Source: Linanthus parryae (lineage: Eukaryota; Streptophyta; Magnoliopsida; Ericales; Polemoniaceae). From it: DNA of 64,000 bases. The notes under the pieces were generated by a model, which ran no database searches, was not told where the DNA came from, and saw nothing but the letters and a program-made list of their open reading frames with translations. A program made the position numbers and the translations under genes. Shown piece by piece: positions 23,952 through 35,705 of the stretch. The DNA lies in NCBI GenBank assembly GCA_023055425.1, contig JALGPY010000012.1:14195922-14259921 (forward strand), written 5' to 3'. Numbering within the stretch: position 1 is the stretch's first letter; each line of letters opens with the position of its first letter.

Positions 23952-24604
23952 GGCAGAAAAAAAATAAAAATCTCGAAAAACGTGCCGCCTAAGGAGTTGT
24001 GCAGAATTAGCGAAACGTGCACGTGAATTGTGTGTCTCAGTAAATAATCCACCTAGGATCTACCAGAGGTCCAGACGGCAAGTTCCGCTCCAAAAAAAAA
24101 TCGCAAAAAATAACGGACCCGACTACGGGTCGTTCCAAAACTGAAAATAAAGCGAGAGTTGAAAGTTTTCGACCTTCCCTAAAAAGGGGGAAAGAATGCA
24201 GAAACTGCCCCGGAAGTGACCGGAAAAGTCGCCGGCGGTCGCCGGATAAGTCGCCTGAAAATGAAACTGCCCGGAATCAAAATCTGAAACCACCAAGTCG
24301 AAGCTCTCGTTCTCCTCTTTCAACTTCCCTTCTACGATTTTTGCTAGTTCCACCTCTAACTCCTTCGAATTGGCCCTTTTGCTCAAGAACACCCCATTCC
24401 TAGATCTAAAATTCCCGCTCGATTCTTGCTTGCTTCTGGATTTTGATGGTAGCTATAGGCTCCTTGCGACGAGAGGATTCCAGAAATGTGCTCGTAATTT
24501 GATTTGGAGGTCCGTAGAAAAATGTGTGTTCTTCAAGTGGAGAGAAAATGGAGGAAGAGAGAGAAAATGGAGCTCCAACAATGGAGCTGTTGGCCTCCTT
24601 GCCC

Positions 24605-24795
24605 TATTTATACCCTAATTTTTGAAAATTTACCAAAATACCCCTGGGATTTGAAAAAATTCCATTTTTTTTCTTCTGCCTGCGTATTTACGCAACACCT
24701 GCGTATATACGCAATCAGAAAACATTTTGAAACGAAAAAAATAATATAAATTTGCTGCTGGTTGTGTATATACGCAGCAGCCTACGTTTATACGC
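24605..24795 (-). promoter_or_regulatory. Internal palindrome/TATA module upstream of the env-like ORF of D
   Basis: On the minus strand, four palindrome-related units (24782-24795, 24763-24776, 24700-24713, 24681-24694), one of them intact, are followed 69 bp later by a canonical TATAAATA (24612-24605). A leader of about 650 bp then leads to the env-like ATG. The order and distances match the LTR promoter (84 bp in A). An AT microsatellite lies upstream at 24809-24843. This is the best candidate here for a separate env-like promoter. Confidence 0.6.
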
Positions 24796-24805
24796 AAGCA
24801 ACATA

Positions 24806-24846
<41 letters not shown>

Positions 24847-24995
24847 CTCTCTCTTTCTTCCTCTATTTCCCTTTTCGCCTGTTTTCAATTTTGCTGTATC
24901 TGCACATACTCAATTTCAAGTCAAAAACCCGCTCATCTCGCTTCTCTCAAAAATTCAAAACTGAATAAAATAACTGAAATAACTAATTAATGATT

Positions 24996-25057
24996 ACTTT
25001 GGGTTGCCTCCCTATCAGCGCTTTGTGATTTACGGTCGACGGCCAGACCCGGTTACC
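24996..25057 (-). other. Conserved post-pol block in element D
   Basis: Reverse complement of the block after pol in B: GTCGACCGTAAAT, then GGGAGGCAACCC. It begins a few bases after the end of the integrase C-terminal coding sequence. Confidence 0.6.
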
Positions 25058-25060
25058 TTT

Positions 25061-27424
25061 TCACGGGTCGTCAAAATAGACGGGGTCTACCTTGACGACT
25101 TCAGGTGTCTCGAGATACGGCTTGATCCGATTCCCATTCACCCTGAAACTGGAATTATCTTTTGGATTCTCCAGCTCAAATGCACCCCATGCAAAAATCT
25201 TCTTGATGATGAACGGGCCCAACGAACGAGACCTCAGTTTTCCCGGAAAGAATCGCATCAGGGTGTTGTAGAGAGGCACTTTATCTCCTTCGTTAAACTG
25301 CTTTGGCGTGATGCGCTGATCGTGCCATTTCTTTGTCGTCTCTTTGTAAATTTTGGCGCTCTCAAAAGCCGTCCTGCGGAACTCCTCCAATTCCAGCAGC
25401 GCCATCTTTCTCTTATCTCCTGCCAGATTCAGATCCATGTTGAGCAGCTTGATGGCCCAGTACGCTTTATGCTCCAATTATATCGGTAAGTGGCACGCTT
25501 TCCCAAACACGAGCTGGTATAACAAAACTGCCAGGATCCTTTCTCTTCCTCGGTAGCCCATTCTTCACACAGTTGCTCACTTCTGCCGTCAGGTTTATGG
25601 TCTCGAAATCGCTCATCCGCCTTCTTCCATACAAGATGTCCTTGAGGAATTTGGCGTAAGTGGGCATCTTCGCCAAACCCTCGGCAAAGGGTATGTTGAT
25701 CTGCAGCTGTTTGAACATCTCGAGAAACCTGGCGTAGTCTTTGCTGTCATCCCTCTTTCGTGTCCTCAAGGGGTATGGCACCTCCTTGGAGACAGGTACC
25801 GTTTCTGCATCTGTCTCGTTCTGCACTGCATCCTGCTCAACCGAACCCTTCGGCTGGGGGCGGACGACTAAGCTGTTATCCTGGCCCGACAAGTTGCGTT
25901 CTACTTCTTTCGACTTTTCCAGCGCGAGCGTGGCTACGATACGGTGGATCCTGCAGTGCTACTCCACTCCGAGTGGACATAGCATTGATCTGAGCCTGTG
26001 GATTATTCATTGTATTCGAGGGCAGGTTTCCTGGCTGTCTCTCCGTTAGCTGTTGTGCTAACTGCCCCACTTGTACCTCCAAAGCGCGCATTGACGTTCT
26101 GGTTGTCTGCATGTCGGCTGTCAGGGCATCCATATGCGCGAACCGGGACTCCATGGTCTGAACATGGACTCGATCTTCTTCATCTGGGCGTCGTACTGCT
26201 GTGCAGATGGGCCCGGCTGAACCTGCTGTGTCGGTGCAGCCTGCTGGGCTGGTGGCTTGTGCTGGAATCCCGGTGCATAAACTGCGGAATTCGGGTTTCC
26301 GTACCGGAACCCGGGATGATCTCTCGTACCGGTCTGTACCGGCTCGGGTCCCACTGCTGCTGTACGTAATTGGTGTCTTCGGTTCTCAGTTCCTCAATGG
26401 CCATGTCCGAATCAGGTTCTCCCACTGCTGAAACGGTCTTCTTATCCAAGTAGACTTTCTTGACCAAATCCTGAACGATCTTGGCCAGATTATCTATCCG
26501 CTCGTCTTCCGCTGGTTCGGCTCTAGCCGTCATCCTGCGATCCTCAAACAGTCGGGTGCCCTGTTTGGCTAACTGCTTCATCAGGTCGTATGCACCATCC
26601 TTTTCCACATGATACAGGAAGTTTCCCCCGACTTCTCTGTCAATCCTGTCAGCATTCTCCCTGTCTAGGGCGTGGTAAAATACCTGCAGGATCTTCGCAT
26701 CTCCAAAACCGTGGTTCATGCATCTTTTCACCAATCTCATGAGTCTGTACCATGCGTCTACCACCGTCTCCCCCATCTTCTGCTTGAATGACAGAATCTC
26801 GCTCTGCAACTGAATGACTCGGGAAGCGGGATAAAACTTTGCCAGAAAATCTGTGACACACTCCTCCCATGTAGTGATGGATTTGGGTGGTCGGGATTCG
26901 AGCCAGTCTTTGGCTACTCCGAATAGGCAATATGGGAACAGGATTAGCATAAGTGCCTATGCGTCTACCCCCTTGTATCGGACCTTGTTGCAGTAATCCT
27001 CGAATTTCTCGATAAAGTCGTTGGGGTCTTCGTCGGCCTTGCCATGAAACGGGCAGAGGGTTTGCACTGTTTGGATGGTGGAGGGTTTGATGTCAAATTG
27101 CTCGACGGTGATCTCGGGCACCACAATAGCTCGCTCATGCCCCCCGGTGGGGACTTCGAAATTCTCCACCAACGCTTTCCCCGATCGGTTATACGTTCTC
27201 TGGTTGCTTCGGGAAGCAAGGCCTGCCGTGACGAGCTCTTCGATCTATCGAGCCATTTGGGCTGGGGTACGTGTCTATCGTTCCTCCCCACCGGTTGGTG
27301 GGTTTTCGGGATTGTCTCTCTGGTTGGTTGCCATTCTGCTATCTCGGTTTCTGCGGTTCTGTTCGGTGTACAACTTCTCTGGATTGTCGAGTGGTGGTAC
27401 CAAGTCGCGAGGCAATCTGTGCAT
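25061..27424 (-). pseudogene. Gag with fused remnant of pol in element D (about 3 kb deleted)
   Basis: Start ATG 27424 (MHRLPRDLVPPL). The gag domain (about 27170-26600) includes LILFPYCLFGVAKDWL and RPPKSITTW, then a Gln/Pro-rich linker and the start of protease up to KDPGSFVI (about 25510). There the sequence jumps directly to the integrase C-terminal region (FGKA, then LEHKAYW, to YFDDP at about 25061). The protease active site, RT, RNase H and most of integrase are missing. Extra frameshifts lie in gag (about 27260, 27170, 26950, 26260). The joined part is also out of frame, with a TAA just after the junction. Confidence 0.85.
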
Positions 27425-27547
27425 CAACTGAACAGTCCTGAAAAACGCAGATTCAAAAAGCAATGAGATAAAAGAAAAATAACGAAACTGAAAATAAAAT
27501 AAAAACTCTGAAAACTAATTCTGACAACTAAATAGGCCCTAAAAAGT

Positions 27548-27564
27548 CCCCGGCAACGGCACCA
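27548..27564 (-). other. Primer-binding site of element D (tRNA-Asp)
   Basis: Minus strand TGGTGCCGTTGCCGGGG, six bases inside the 5' LTR. It matches the 3' end of plant tRNA-Asp with one mismatch. Confidence 0.85.
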
Positions 27565-27570
27565 AAAACA

Positions 27571-29095
27571 TGATACGCAAAATACAGGCTATTCGCAAGT
27601 ATACGAAATCATGTAATACCGGGTGTATTTCAACTCGGGTTGTCGATCCCACAGAGAATGTTTCGGGTGTTCTTAAGTAACCAGTTTAGTTAACCGAGTG
27701 TAACGACAAGGAGGAGTTGGTTGTGACTGTAGTTTGCTAACCTAAAACAGAAATTAAAAGACGAAAACGAAAATATTTTTTTTTGTGACGTTTTTCTGGA
27801 ATAAGCTTAATTGGTTGTTACTATAATTGATGGGAACTAGGCTCCAGGATCCCCTAGCGTTTTCTACAGATTTTAGTTTTCCGTTTGATATGATAACACT
27901 CAACAGTTTTGTTATCTGTGCAACGTACCAGTTGTGCAGTGACCTTTCAGCTTCCACACGTAATCCCGATCCTGCAGACTTTTGGATTCCTGTTAAGATG
28001 CCTAAGTCCGCAGTCTCGTTCTAATCCTGTTAGGGTTTCTAACCTTTCCGAATGGCCCGGGTCAAATTCTCTAACAGTTGGTCTCATGTTTTTTCGGTGC
28101 TAGCCCTATCTCCCTTTCTATGGTCGGTCTATCAGGGTAAGGTACTAAATCCGGGATTTTCTTCCTAACCCTAACCTGACGTTTTCACCTACAGGCTCGG
28201 GTCTATAGCAATCCTGGGTGATCAATCCTATCATGCATATAGGCGAATAATCAAAGACAGAATAACAGATACAACTGCTGAATTAAGATAACAATCATGA
28301 ATCCATAATCAAACTAGTTATAAAATCTGAGTACAAAACCCTAGGTCAACCCAGAACCTAGGTAAGAATTTTAGCTGCAAATAGTCAAAATACTAAAACA
28401 CAGTTTCTGAATATAAAGAGAGAGAGTAAAATCAAACTAAGTCTACGAATCTCGAATTGCTCTTCCGTGCTCTTCGAGGATGCTCTGACTTGTCCTTCGG
28501 TTGTAATGTGTGTTGTATGTCTTCAAAACGAGTCTGTACGAGTCTTTAATAGTGCTTTTTTTTCCCGAAACGCTGTGCCAGAATTTACGAAACTGCCATC
28601 GGTCCACCGACTCAGAAAAAAATCAACCTCGCTGCGTATATACGCAAGAGGCTGCGTATATACGCAAGCCCGTGCGTATATACGCAGGCAGGGGCTTCCC
28701 TTGGCCCGGCTTGGTCCTCTGATGGGCCTGGCTGGGTCTTCCGGGTCCCACACTTCTGCCTGAAATCTTCGGTTTGCCTTCCTTGGTGTCTTCCTTCTTT
28801 CCCGTGTTCCCGTCTTGGTTAGATCTCGTGCACGTTTCCTGAGACGGACCCGGTTCGGTCCCGACACGCTTCCCGATGCACCTCCCGAACCTGTTCCTGG
28901 AAAGGCAACACGAACAGAACCCGCGATCATATTCCAATAAAAGCATAAAATAAGCAGGAATCGAGAAAGTACGCATAAACATCTCATTCTAACTCTCCAA
29001 GGCATTCTAGGGCAAATCCCGGCAAAAGACGCTGTTTTCTCACACAAACGCTCGTGAAATCAGGCTAAAAGATAACCCCTAATTGGGCGTTATCA
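27571..29095 (-). repeat. 5' LTR of element D
   Basis: Minus strand: starts TGATAACGCC at 29095 and ends TTGCGTATCA at 27571. Three palindrome units (28633-28646, 28653-28666, 28673-28686). The TATA region has decayed to TATTAAAG. It pairs with 18631-20199. Confidence 0.9.
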
Positions 29096-29712
29096 GATCG
29101 CCACGGGAATGACATATACCGTGGTTTGAGGGGATTGAGGGACGGAGTCGGTGAGATTCGAATTTTGGATTCCTATCATCAGGGTGAGGGTGTGTGAGAT
29201 ATGGGGTTTGGTGAGCTTATGTGACGCTTTAGGATTTTATTTTTTTTGCTTCATACAGTTATATCCTCTTTGTCCTTAAGCCTCATCATTTTTGACCATT
29301 TGCGGAATAGGAGCTCGGAATGTGAATGTGGCTTCTCCTTGGTTAGCCTTTTATTTTTATCAGCGCACATGAAGAGGTAGATTGTTCTTCATAGTAAAGT
29401 TAAGTTTTCTATACTAACTATGGGGAATTACTTGTTGTCGAGTTTAGTTGCGATTCACACCTCTAGCCTAACTTTTTCATCATCACTTAGCACTGATCTT
29501 TGTTATTGAAATTGTCTGATCTCATTAAAAAAAAGAATGTGATTTGTGTCTTATGTTCTAAGATCGAGTCTAGAATTGCATTTGCATCATCTTGCTGCAT
29601 TGTAGTGTCGTGAGTCATATTAGAGTTGTTTGAGTCATGTTGGCTAATAGACAGTTAGATGCAGCAGATGAGGCTTTTCTCGGGACGCGCAAATGGCAAG
29701 TGTGGGGGTATT
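29096..29712 (+). other. 3' end of the interior of element C, with polypurine tract
   Basis: Continuation of the interior of C after the insertion of D. It ends with GTGTGGGGGTATT (29700-29712) directly before the LTR, the expected polypurine tract. No gene is visible. Confidence 0.7.
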
Positions 29713-30647
29713 TGATAATTCCTTAGTTGGAGTCATCTTTCGTATGTGAAACATTGCTATTGGTGTGCATTTCGGTGCAAAGTGATGAGATTCGGGCTTA
29801 ATTGATCGTCAATGTTGAATCCGGGCGTTTTTCACGTATTTTATGCTATATTTGTATCGTTTGATCTCCTGGTATATTTTAGTGTTGTGGATTTTAGGAA
29901 CCGGGAGCTCGGAGCGATGATTTTAGATGGGAAATGAGCTTCGGAAAGTTGGAATTGCTCAAGAGATGCTCGGGAATGAAGACGAAGAATGAAGAAGCAA
30001 GAAAAAGAGCCAAAGAAGTGCATTGCCAGGGGTGTTCGTGCGAACACTTATTGTGTTCGTGCGAACAAAAACACTTAGAAGAATTTTGGATGCCAAAAAC
30101 GTGGAGGAAACTAACTGCTGAAAAGTAGGAACAAAAAGTTGCTCGTGGGAACAGAGTGTTCGTGCAAACAACTTCTTGTTCGTGCGAACAAAAAGACTTA
30201 GCCAAAATTTTGGAGCTGAACAATCTGAAAAAAAGTAGGAACAACAAGGTGTTCTTGGGAACAGGGTGTTCGTGCGAACACTTTTCTGTTCGTTCAAACA
30301 GAACAGGAAACTCAGTTTTTTGGGGTTATTTTGTAATATTTTGAAAGATGTAAGCTTGGAGACTTGTTTTAGACCTAGTAGTCCGTGCCTATGGATCATT
30401 CTACCTAGGTTGGAGCTTTGGGAGCGTGCTTGGGAGCTTGGGACTCCTCGTTTGATTTCTCACTTCTACTCTTCTTTAGTTTTTTTTATGATCAACAAAC
30501 TTTGTATTTTGATCATGTCAACTAGTAGCTAAACCTTTTATTGCTGGGAATTCTCATTAGGTAGCGAGGGTTTGATATGAACAACTCGTTTTGAGATTAT
30601 GCTTCATGTTTTGGCTTAATTAATGCGATTCTCTCTTGTTATGATGG
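29713..30647 (+). repeat. Truncated 3' LTR of element C
   Basis: Collinear with 12236 to about 13210, including the near-palindrome array, then it stops near 30647 and passes into the gag of E. About 600 bp of LTR found at 13211-13813 are missing. Comparison with D shows that about 350 bp of gag of E are missing at the same junction, so one deletion removed both. Confidence 0.85.
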
Positions 30648-31453
30648 TATAGAAATTTCCTCGGGCTTCTCCGTCAATCCTGTCTGCGCTCTCCACGTCT
30701 AGGGCATGGTAGAAAACATGTAGAATCTTTGGATCCCCAAAACCGTGATTAGGGCACCTTTTCACCAATCTCATTAATCTGTCCCATGCGTCTACTACCC
30801 CCCCATCTTCTGCTTAAACGAATGAATCTCTCTCTGTAGTTGAATGAATCGGGAAGCGGGATAGAATTTGGCCAGAAATTCTGAAACGCACCCTTCCCAC
30901 GTGGTGATTGATTTGGGTGGTCGGGATTATAACCGATCTTTGGCTATTCCGTAAAGGCAGTAAGGGAAAAGGATCAACATCAATGCCTCAGCTTCAACTC
31001 CCTTGTGCCGGACTTTATTGCAGTAATCTTCGAACTTCCCAATGAAGTCGTTTTGATCTTCGTTAGCTTTTCCATGGAATAGGAAGATAGTCTGCACAGT
31101 CTGAATAGTGGAGGGTTTAAGATCGAAGTACTCTGCAGTGATTTGCGGCACCATGATGGCTGGATCATGTCCTCCCGAGGGGACTTCGAAATTCTCCACT
31201 AACGCCTTCCAGACCAGTTATATATCCTCTGGTTGTTCCGGGCAGCAAAACCTGCTGTGATGAGCTCTTCGATGTACCGGGCTATCTGGGCTGGGGTACG
31301 TGTCTCTGGTGCCTCTTGGACGGTTGCTGGATTTGCAGGACGGTCTCCTTCGTTGCGGGCCATTCTGCTTTCTCGGTTTCTACGGTTCTTCTCTGTGTAG
31401 AGTTTTTCTGGGTTTTCGAGTGGCTGCACCAATTCGCGGGGCAATCTAGGCAT
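30648..31453 (-). pseudogene. N-terminal gag part of element E
   Basis: ATG 31453 (MPRLPRELVQPLENPEKL). Then the gag domain in two frames: the first to about 31200, the second from 31199 (MENFEVPSGGHD to LMLILFPYCLYGIAKDRL) to about 30927, decaying to 30648. It is closely related to the gag of D (27424 onward). The gene resumes at 12235 after the inserted C, minus the deleted piece. Confidence 0.85.
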
Positions 31454-31569
31454 TCACTGAAACTTCCTGAAAAACGAGTCTTCAAGAGCAGTAGGATAAA
31501 AGAAAGACAAAAACAAAAATAAATTAAGACTCTGAAAATTAATCCTGAATACTAAGTAAACCCTAAAAG

Positions 31570-31590
31570 TCCCTGCAACAACGCAAAAAA
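31570..31590 (-). other. Decayed primer-binding site of element E
   Basis: Minus strand of the stretch beside the LTR (31593) resembles the tRNA-Asp PBS seen in D (GTTGTTGCAGGGACTTT against GCCGTTGCCGGGGACTTT), with several changes. It is supported mainly by position. Confidence 0.5.
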
Positions 31591-31592
31591 CT

Positions 31593-33101
31593 TGATGCAC
31601 AAACTAATGTGCTATTCGAAAGTATACAAATCGATTAATACCGGGTGTATTTCAACTCTGGTGATCGTTCCCACGAGGACTGTTTAGTGTTTCTAGAGTG
31701 ATCAGATTTTAACTTGGAGAGTATGAAGGGAGGAGTGATTTGTGAGTGTGATTACTAAATACGTACTGAAAATAAACAACTAAAACGTAAATATTTTTGT
31801 GACGTTTTCTGAAGAAATCTCGAAGGTTGTACAATCTGGGGTTTCAAGTACTAGGTACCAGGATCCCTAAGGTTTCTACAGGTTCATGTTCTTTGTTTGA
31901 TATGAAAACACAGAGCAGTTTATTTATCCGTGCCACGTACCGGCTGCGCAGTAACCTTTCAGATCCTGCACGTTATCACGATCCTGCAAACTTTCGGATT
32001 CCTGTTAAGCTGCCTAAGTCTGCAGTCTCGTTCTAAGGCTGCTAGGGTTTCTAACATGTCTTGATGGCCCGGGTCAGATTCTCTAACAGTTGGTCTCAAC
32101 GTCTAGCTTTCCCTATCTCCCTTTCTCTGGTCGGTCTATCAGGGAAAGGTACCAAGTCCTGCCTTTTCTTCCTAACCTTCACCTGACGTTTTCACCTACA
32201 GGCTCGCGTCTGTAGAAATTCTGGTTCGCGACTCCAATCATGCATAAATGATAACATTCAAAGACATAATAACTGATAAAAACTGCTGAATTAAGATAGT
32301 GGGATCATGAATTCAATACCAAAAAATAGAACAAACTCAGTGTACGAAACTCTAGGTTCACCAAGAACCTAGGTAAAAGGTTTAGCTACTAAACCTCATA
32401 ATGTAAATCACAAAGTTTTGAATAAAGAGAGAGAGAGAGAGAGTAAAGCAAACTGGGTCTTCGAATCTGGATTCGCGCTTTCGTGCTCTCCGGGGATGCT
32501 CAAACTTCTCATTGGATCTGTTGTTGTGTAGAAAACGAGCCCTGGACATGTCTTTATATAGTTCTGAAGTGTGTCCTGAAACAAAGTGTATGAATTTACA
32601 AAACTGCCCCCTGCTCCACCGCCTTTTGCAGTGTGCGTATTTTGCTAAAACTGTGCGTATATACGCACACCGCGGCTGCAGTCTTCCTTTTTCTCTCTCC
32701 CGTGTGTGCAGAAAATACCATGTGTGCGTATATACGCACACCTTGTTCCTGCCATGGCAAAAAACTTCCCCTCTCTGCTCTGTGTGTGTATATACTCACA
32801 TGGTGTGCGTATATAACATAGCGTGGGCTCCTCATCTCCTTTTCTGTCTCGTCTGCTTCCTTCTGCCTTCCTGCGTAGTTCTCACTGCATTCACGAGCCC
32901 TGTTCGTGCATAGACAACATGAACACACCCGCGATCATATCCAATAAAAGCACAAAAAATGCAGAAATTAACGAAGAGCTAATAAACATCTCGTCCCCAC
33001 TTCCGAGGCCTTCTAAGGGTGAATTCTGGCTAAAACACGATTTTCCGACACAAATACACATCGTTTCAGGCTAAAAGATAACTCCTAGTGGGGAGTTATC
33101 A
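31593..33101 (-). repeat. 5' LTR of element E
   Basis: Minus strand: starts TGATAACTCCCC at 33101 and ends GTGCATCA at 31593. It is a diverged relative of the A/B/D LTR, with the same overall order. Palindrome units at 32654-32667 and 32725-32738 sit in longer perfect dyads with GTG...CAC arms, and two altered units follow (32785-32798, 32804-32817). TATATAAA is at 32553-32560 and a GA microsatellite at 32426-32443. The other LTR of E is not in the window. Confidence 0.85.
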
Positions 33102-34690
33102 ATAATCCCGCTTTCACTACTCTCATTTTCAAAATCCTTCTTGACAAGGACATGAAGATTTTGTTTGTGGGGTCTCTACAACTTATTCTTATTCTTCTCA
33201 TATGGTTTCGCTGAGTAGAGCTTGATTTTCATCTCCATGCTTGAATGCGTAAGTGTTGTCGTGCCCGTAGTAAGTAACATCTTCATAAAAAATCCAAGGG
33301 CGTCCGAGTAATACGTGAGCTACGTCCATAGGGAGAATATCGCACATACTATTTTCTTCGTAGATGCCCATTTGGATAAGAACAATGCACCTCTCTTTTA
33401 CACGATGGGGTGTTTTATCGACCCATGCAACTGGAAATGGTTTATGGTGTAGTTTGGGTTGTAGGTTTATCTTTGCCATAACAGAATGGAAAACCACGTT
33501 CATTGTACTCCCTCCATCAATAGCAACCTTACAAACTTTGTCCCCACATTTCAAAAATGTGTGAAAGATTATTCGTTTCCACTCATCATCTTTGGATGGA
33601 ATGGAGAGAATACACCCCGTGATACTCAACTATTTATCATCATCCTCTATGTACTCTTCATCTTCTCCCGAGTCTAGATGTTCCTCAAATGGTTGGACTT
33701 GACGATCCTCGTTCTGTTCGTCAAAGTGTTCATATTCAACGAGCAAATTGTGTTGTGGATATTGAGCAACTATGTGTCATTTCTCTCGACACTTGTAGGA
33801 CACCTTTGAAGATTCCTTTAAAAAGGAACTTCTACCACTTGCAGCATTGGAGGCGATGATGCGCTTAGATGCAGTTGAGGTTCTTGGGACCAATGATGTA
33901 CTAGTAAGTCGCTTCAAAGAGCCCGATCCACTATGTTGGGTATCCCTTGCTTGAGCGTTCCAATGCCTTTGAACTGGGGCTCTCTGATAGCTCTGCATCT
34001 CTAATGCCTTGTGGTAAGCATCCTCTCGTATCTAGTCTGTACATGTTGACTTCTCGCTTCATATCCCAGCGTAGTCCATTGATGAACCTAATCATTGTCA
34101 TTAAAGGTTTCTCATGAATACCACAACGCATGCGTAATTCGTCTAATTTACTCACCTAAGTAGTCACACCGGTGGATAACTGTTTTAGGTTCATGAACTG
34201 ATCGACCAACCGCTTTTCATGGTGTTTCGGGTTGTACTTTGCCTTCAAATTATTCTTCATATCACTCTAAATAAGGATGAATTCGTCACGAGTCTCTCTA
34301 TTTATTCTTCCACGTCTTTCCAATAGCGTCTAGCTAACCCCATTAGTTCCAATAGCGTCTAGCTAACCCCATTAGTTTCGTCACGAGTCATTAGTTTCAT
34401 CTAACCAATCTTTAAAGGCATTAGAATCTAGTTATCCATCAAAATTAGGGCCTCAACTCGAGTTCTCTTTGTAATGTCAGAATCATCATCATCATCATCA
34501 TAATGCCTATAGCGATCACAATTTTGGTCGGGAGACCAGTGTTGACATCTGCCATGTGATTTATTATGTCTATGAAATTTCTCGTCGACTTCATCCTCGA
34601 ACTCATCAGAATAATCTCGGGGTCTTTGGTGCTGAAGTTGATCCCTGAAGCATTCACAGTCCCCTCGTAAAATTATCACACACTTTTCGA
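33102..34690 (-). pseudogene. Element F: gag-protease remnant of a chromovirus-like Ty3/gypsy element
   Basis: Minus strand. The gag start region (about 34690-34430) is acidic and basic, ending ITKRTRVEA, a phrase common before the gag domain. A gag piece near 34155-33931 contains LRMRCGIHEKP and GLRWDMKREV. A damaged CCHC zinc knuckle lies at about 33790 (YKCRE...HIVAQYP). The aspartic protease (33629-33198) has IDGGSTMNVV and HVLLGRPW. Many stops and frameshifts are present. LTR E interrupts it at 33101, just before RT would start. A 30-bp direct repeat occurs at 34317-34375. Confidence 0.75.
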
Positions 34691-35211
34691 TTTACAATTT
34701 CGAGTTCTGAATAGTAGGACTGTCGTGGGATGTTACATCATATTCAACTGCTTCCACAATTTGAATGACTTGGTCAAATGAGCTACTTTTCGAGTCAACT
34801 CGGCAATAGACACTTTGAGTGTTCCGACAATGTCATCATTGGTTTGAACTTTTTTTTCCATTGTGTCTTGTCTCTCAAGGATACTTTGATTGCCCATGAA
34901 TGAATTTATTACTTGAAATCCTCGGTGAAATCAAAGTAGAATATATCTCGAGAATTATGATATACAAGTGACATGAAATTTCGAAGAATATAAGTCTAAC
35001 GGGGTGACCCGAAATTCCGTCGAAAACGAGTCTAAGTGTGACAAAAATTCCTAAACAGGAAAATTGCCCTGTAAATTTTTTTTTTTTGGGTCTAAAAGCT
35101 GCTGGAAAAAAAATTGAGAGGAGCTGGCTGCAAAATTAATAAAACTGGCTTTGCGTAGAGTAGTGGGCTGAAGTAGTACTTTCTGGAGCAGCGACAGTAG
35201 CTTGTGGTGGT

Positions 35212-35225
35212 GAATCTGATACCAA
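35212..35225 (-). other. Probable primer-binding site of element F (tRNA-Met type)
   Basis: Minus strand TTGGTATCAGATTC. It matches the usual TGGTATCAGAGC initiator-tRNA-Met PBS in its first part, and lies upstream of gag of F as expected. Bases 34691-35211 between it and gag are leader with no gene. Confidence 0.55.
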
Positions 35226-35705
35226 GTTGGTATAGAATCAGGTAAGAACAAACGAATTAAGAAACACACATTACTCTCTAAAAGCTCAAACACACAGTAA
35301 GAGGGGAGGAAAATGCTTATTCAATATCAAAGCCGAAAAAATACATTGACAATTGCGCCAATTTATGTAGGATTTCTGGGTGTGTATATGAATCAATTAA
35401 ACTTTGGATAATATCTGAGTCTTGGTATCACTTTCAGATTAGAGTATTTCAGTGGTATACACACGAAATCAATAATCGGATAAAACATAGACTTCAAGAA
35501 CGAATATGGATCTCCTCTGTGTTTCTGAATTCGACCAAAAGCCAACTTATTGGAGAGGGAAAGGCGTTTAATCTGGCGTTGCCCCTTGGACCCCACCGGG
35601 GGCGCTCGGGGGCTGCGCCCTCGAACCCCCGCAGTCATCCGGGAGTTCGTTGTCCAAGACATTAGCATAGTTGTGTGCACGCGTGTACTCCACACCTCCT
35701 AACGT
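35226..35705 (-). repeat. Probable 5' LTR of element F
   Basis: The position directly upstream of the PBS suggests the LTR. I cannot fix the outer end because no second copy is in the window. It contains a GC-rich stretch (35578-35640) unlike its AT-rich surroundings. Confidence 0.35.

Larger units (their letters stand above)
18631..29095 (-). mobile_element. Element D: internally deleted Athila-type retrotransposon nested in C
   Basis: Minus strand. The 5' LTR is 27571-29095, PBS 27548-27564, gag plus deleted pol 25061-27424, internal palindrome/TATA module 24605-24795, env-like ORF 22164-23951, non-coding 20200-22163, 3' LTR 18631-20199. The flanks GATGG (18626-18630) and GATCG (29096-29100) fit a 5-bp target duplication with one later change. 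It is the same family as A and B by LTR sequence. It needs proteins from another copy because most of protease, all RT and RNase H, and most of integrase are gone. Confidence 0.9.
12236..30647 (+). mobile_element. Element C: Athila-type element with gag-pro but no pol, hosting element D
   Basis: The 5' LTR is 12236-13813, PBS 13820-13838, gag-pro 13951-16568, non-coding 16569-18630. Then comes the insertion of D (18631-29095), C's last 617 bp of interior (29096-29712) and a 3' LTR truncated at about 30647. Without D it spans about 7.9 kb. RT, RNase H, integrase and any env-like ORF are absent: the conserved post-pol block follows gag-pro directly. It is therefore a non-autonomous derivative. 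Its LTRs differ in sequence from those of A, B and D. Confidence 0.85.
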
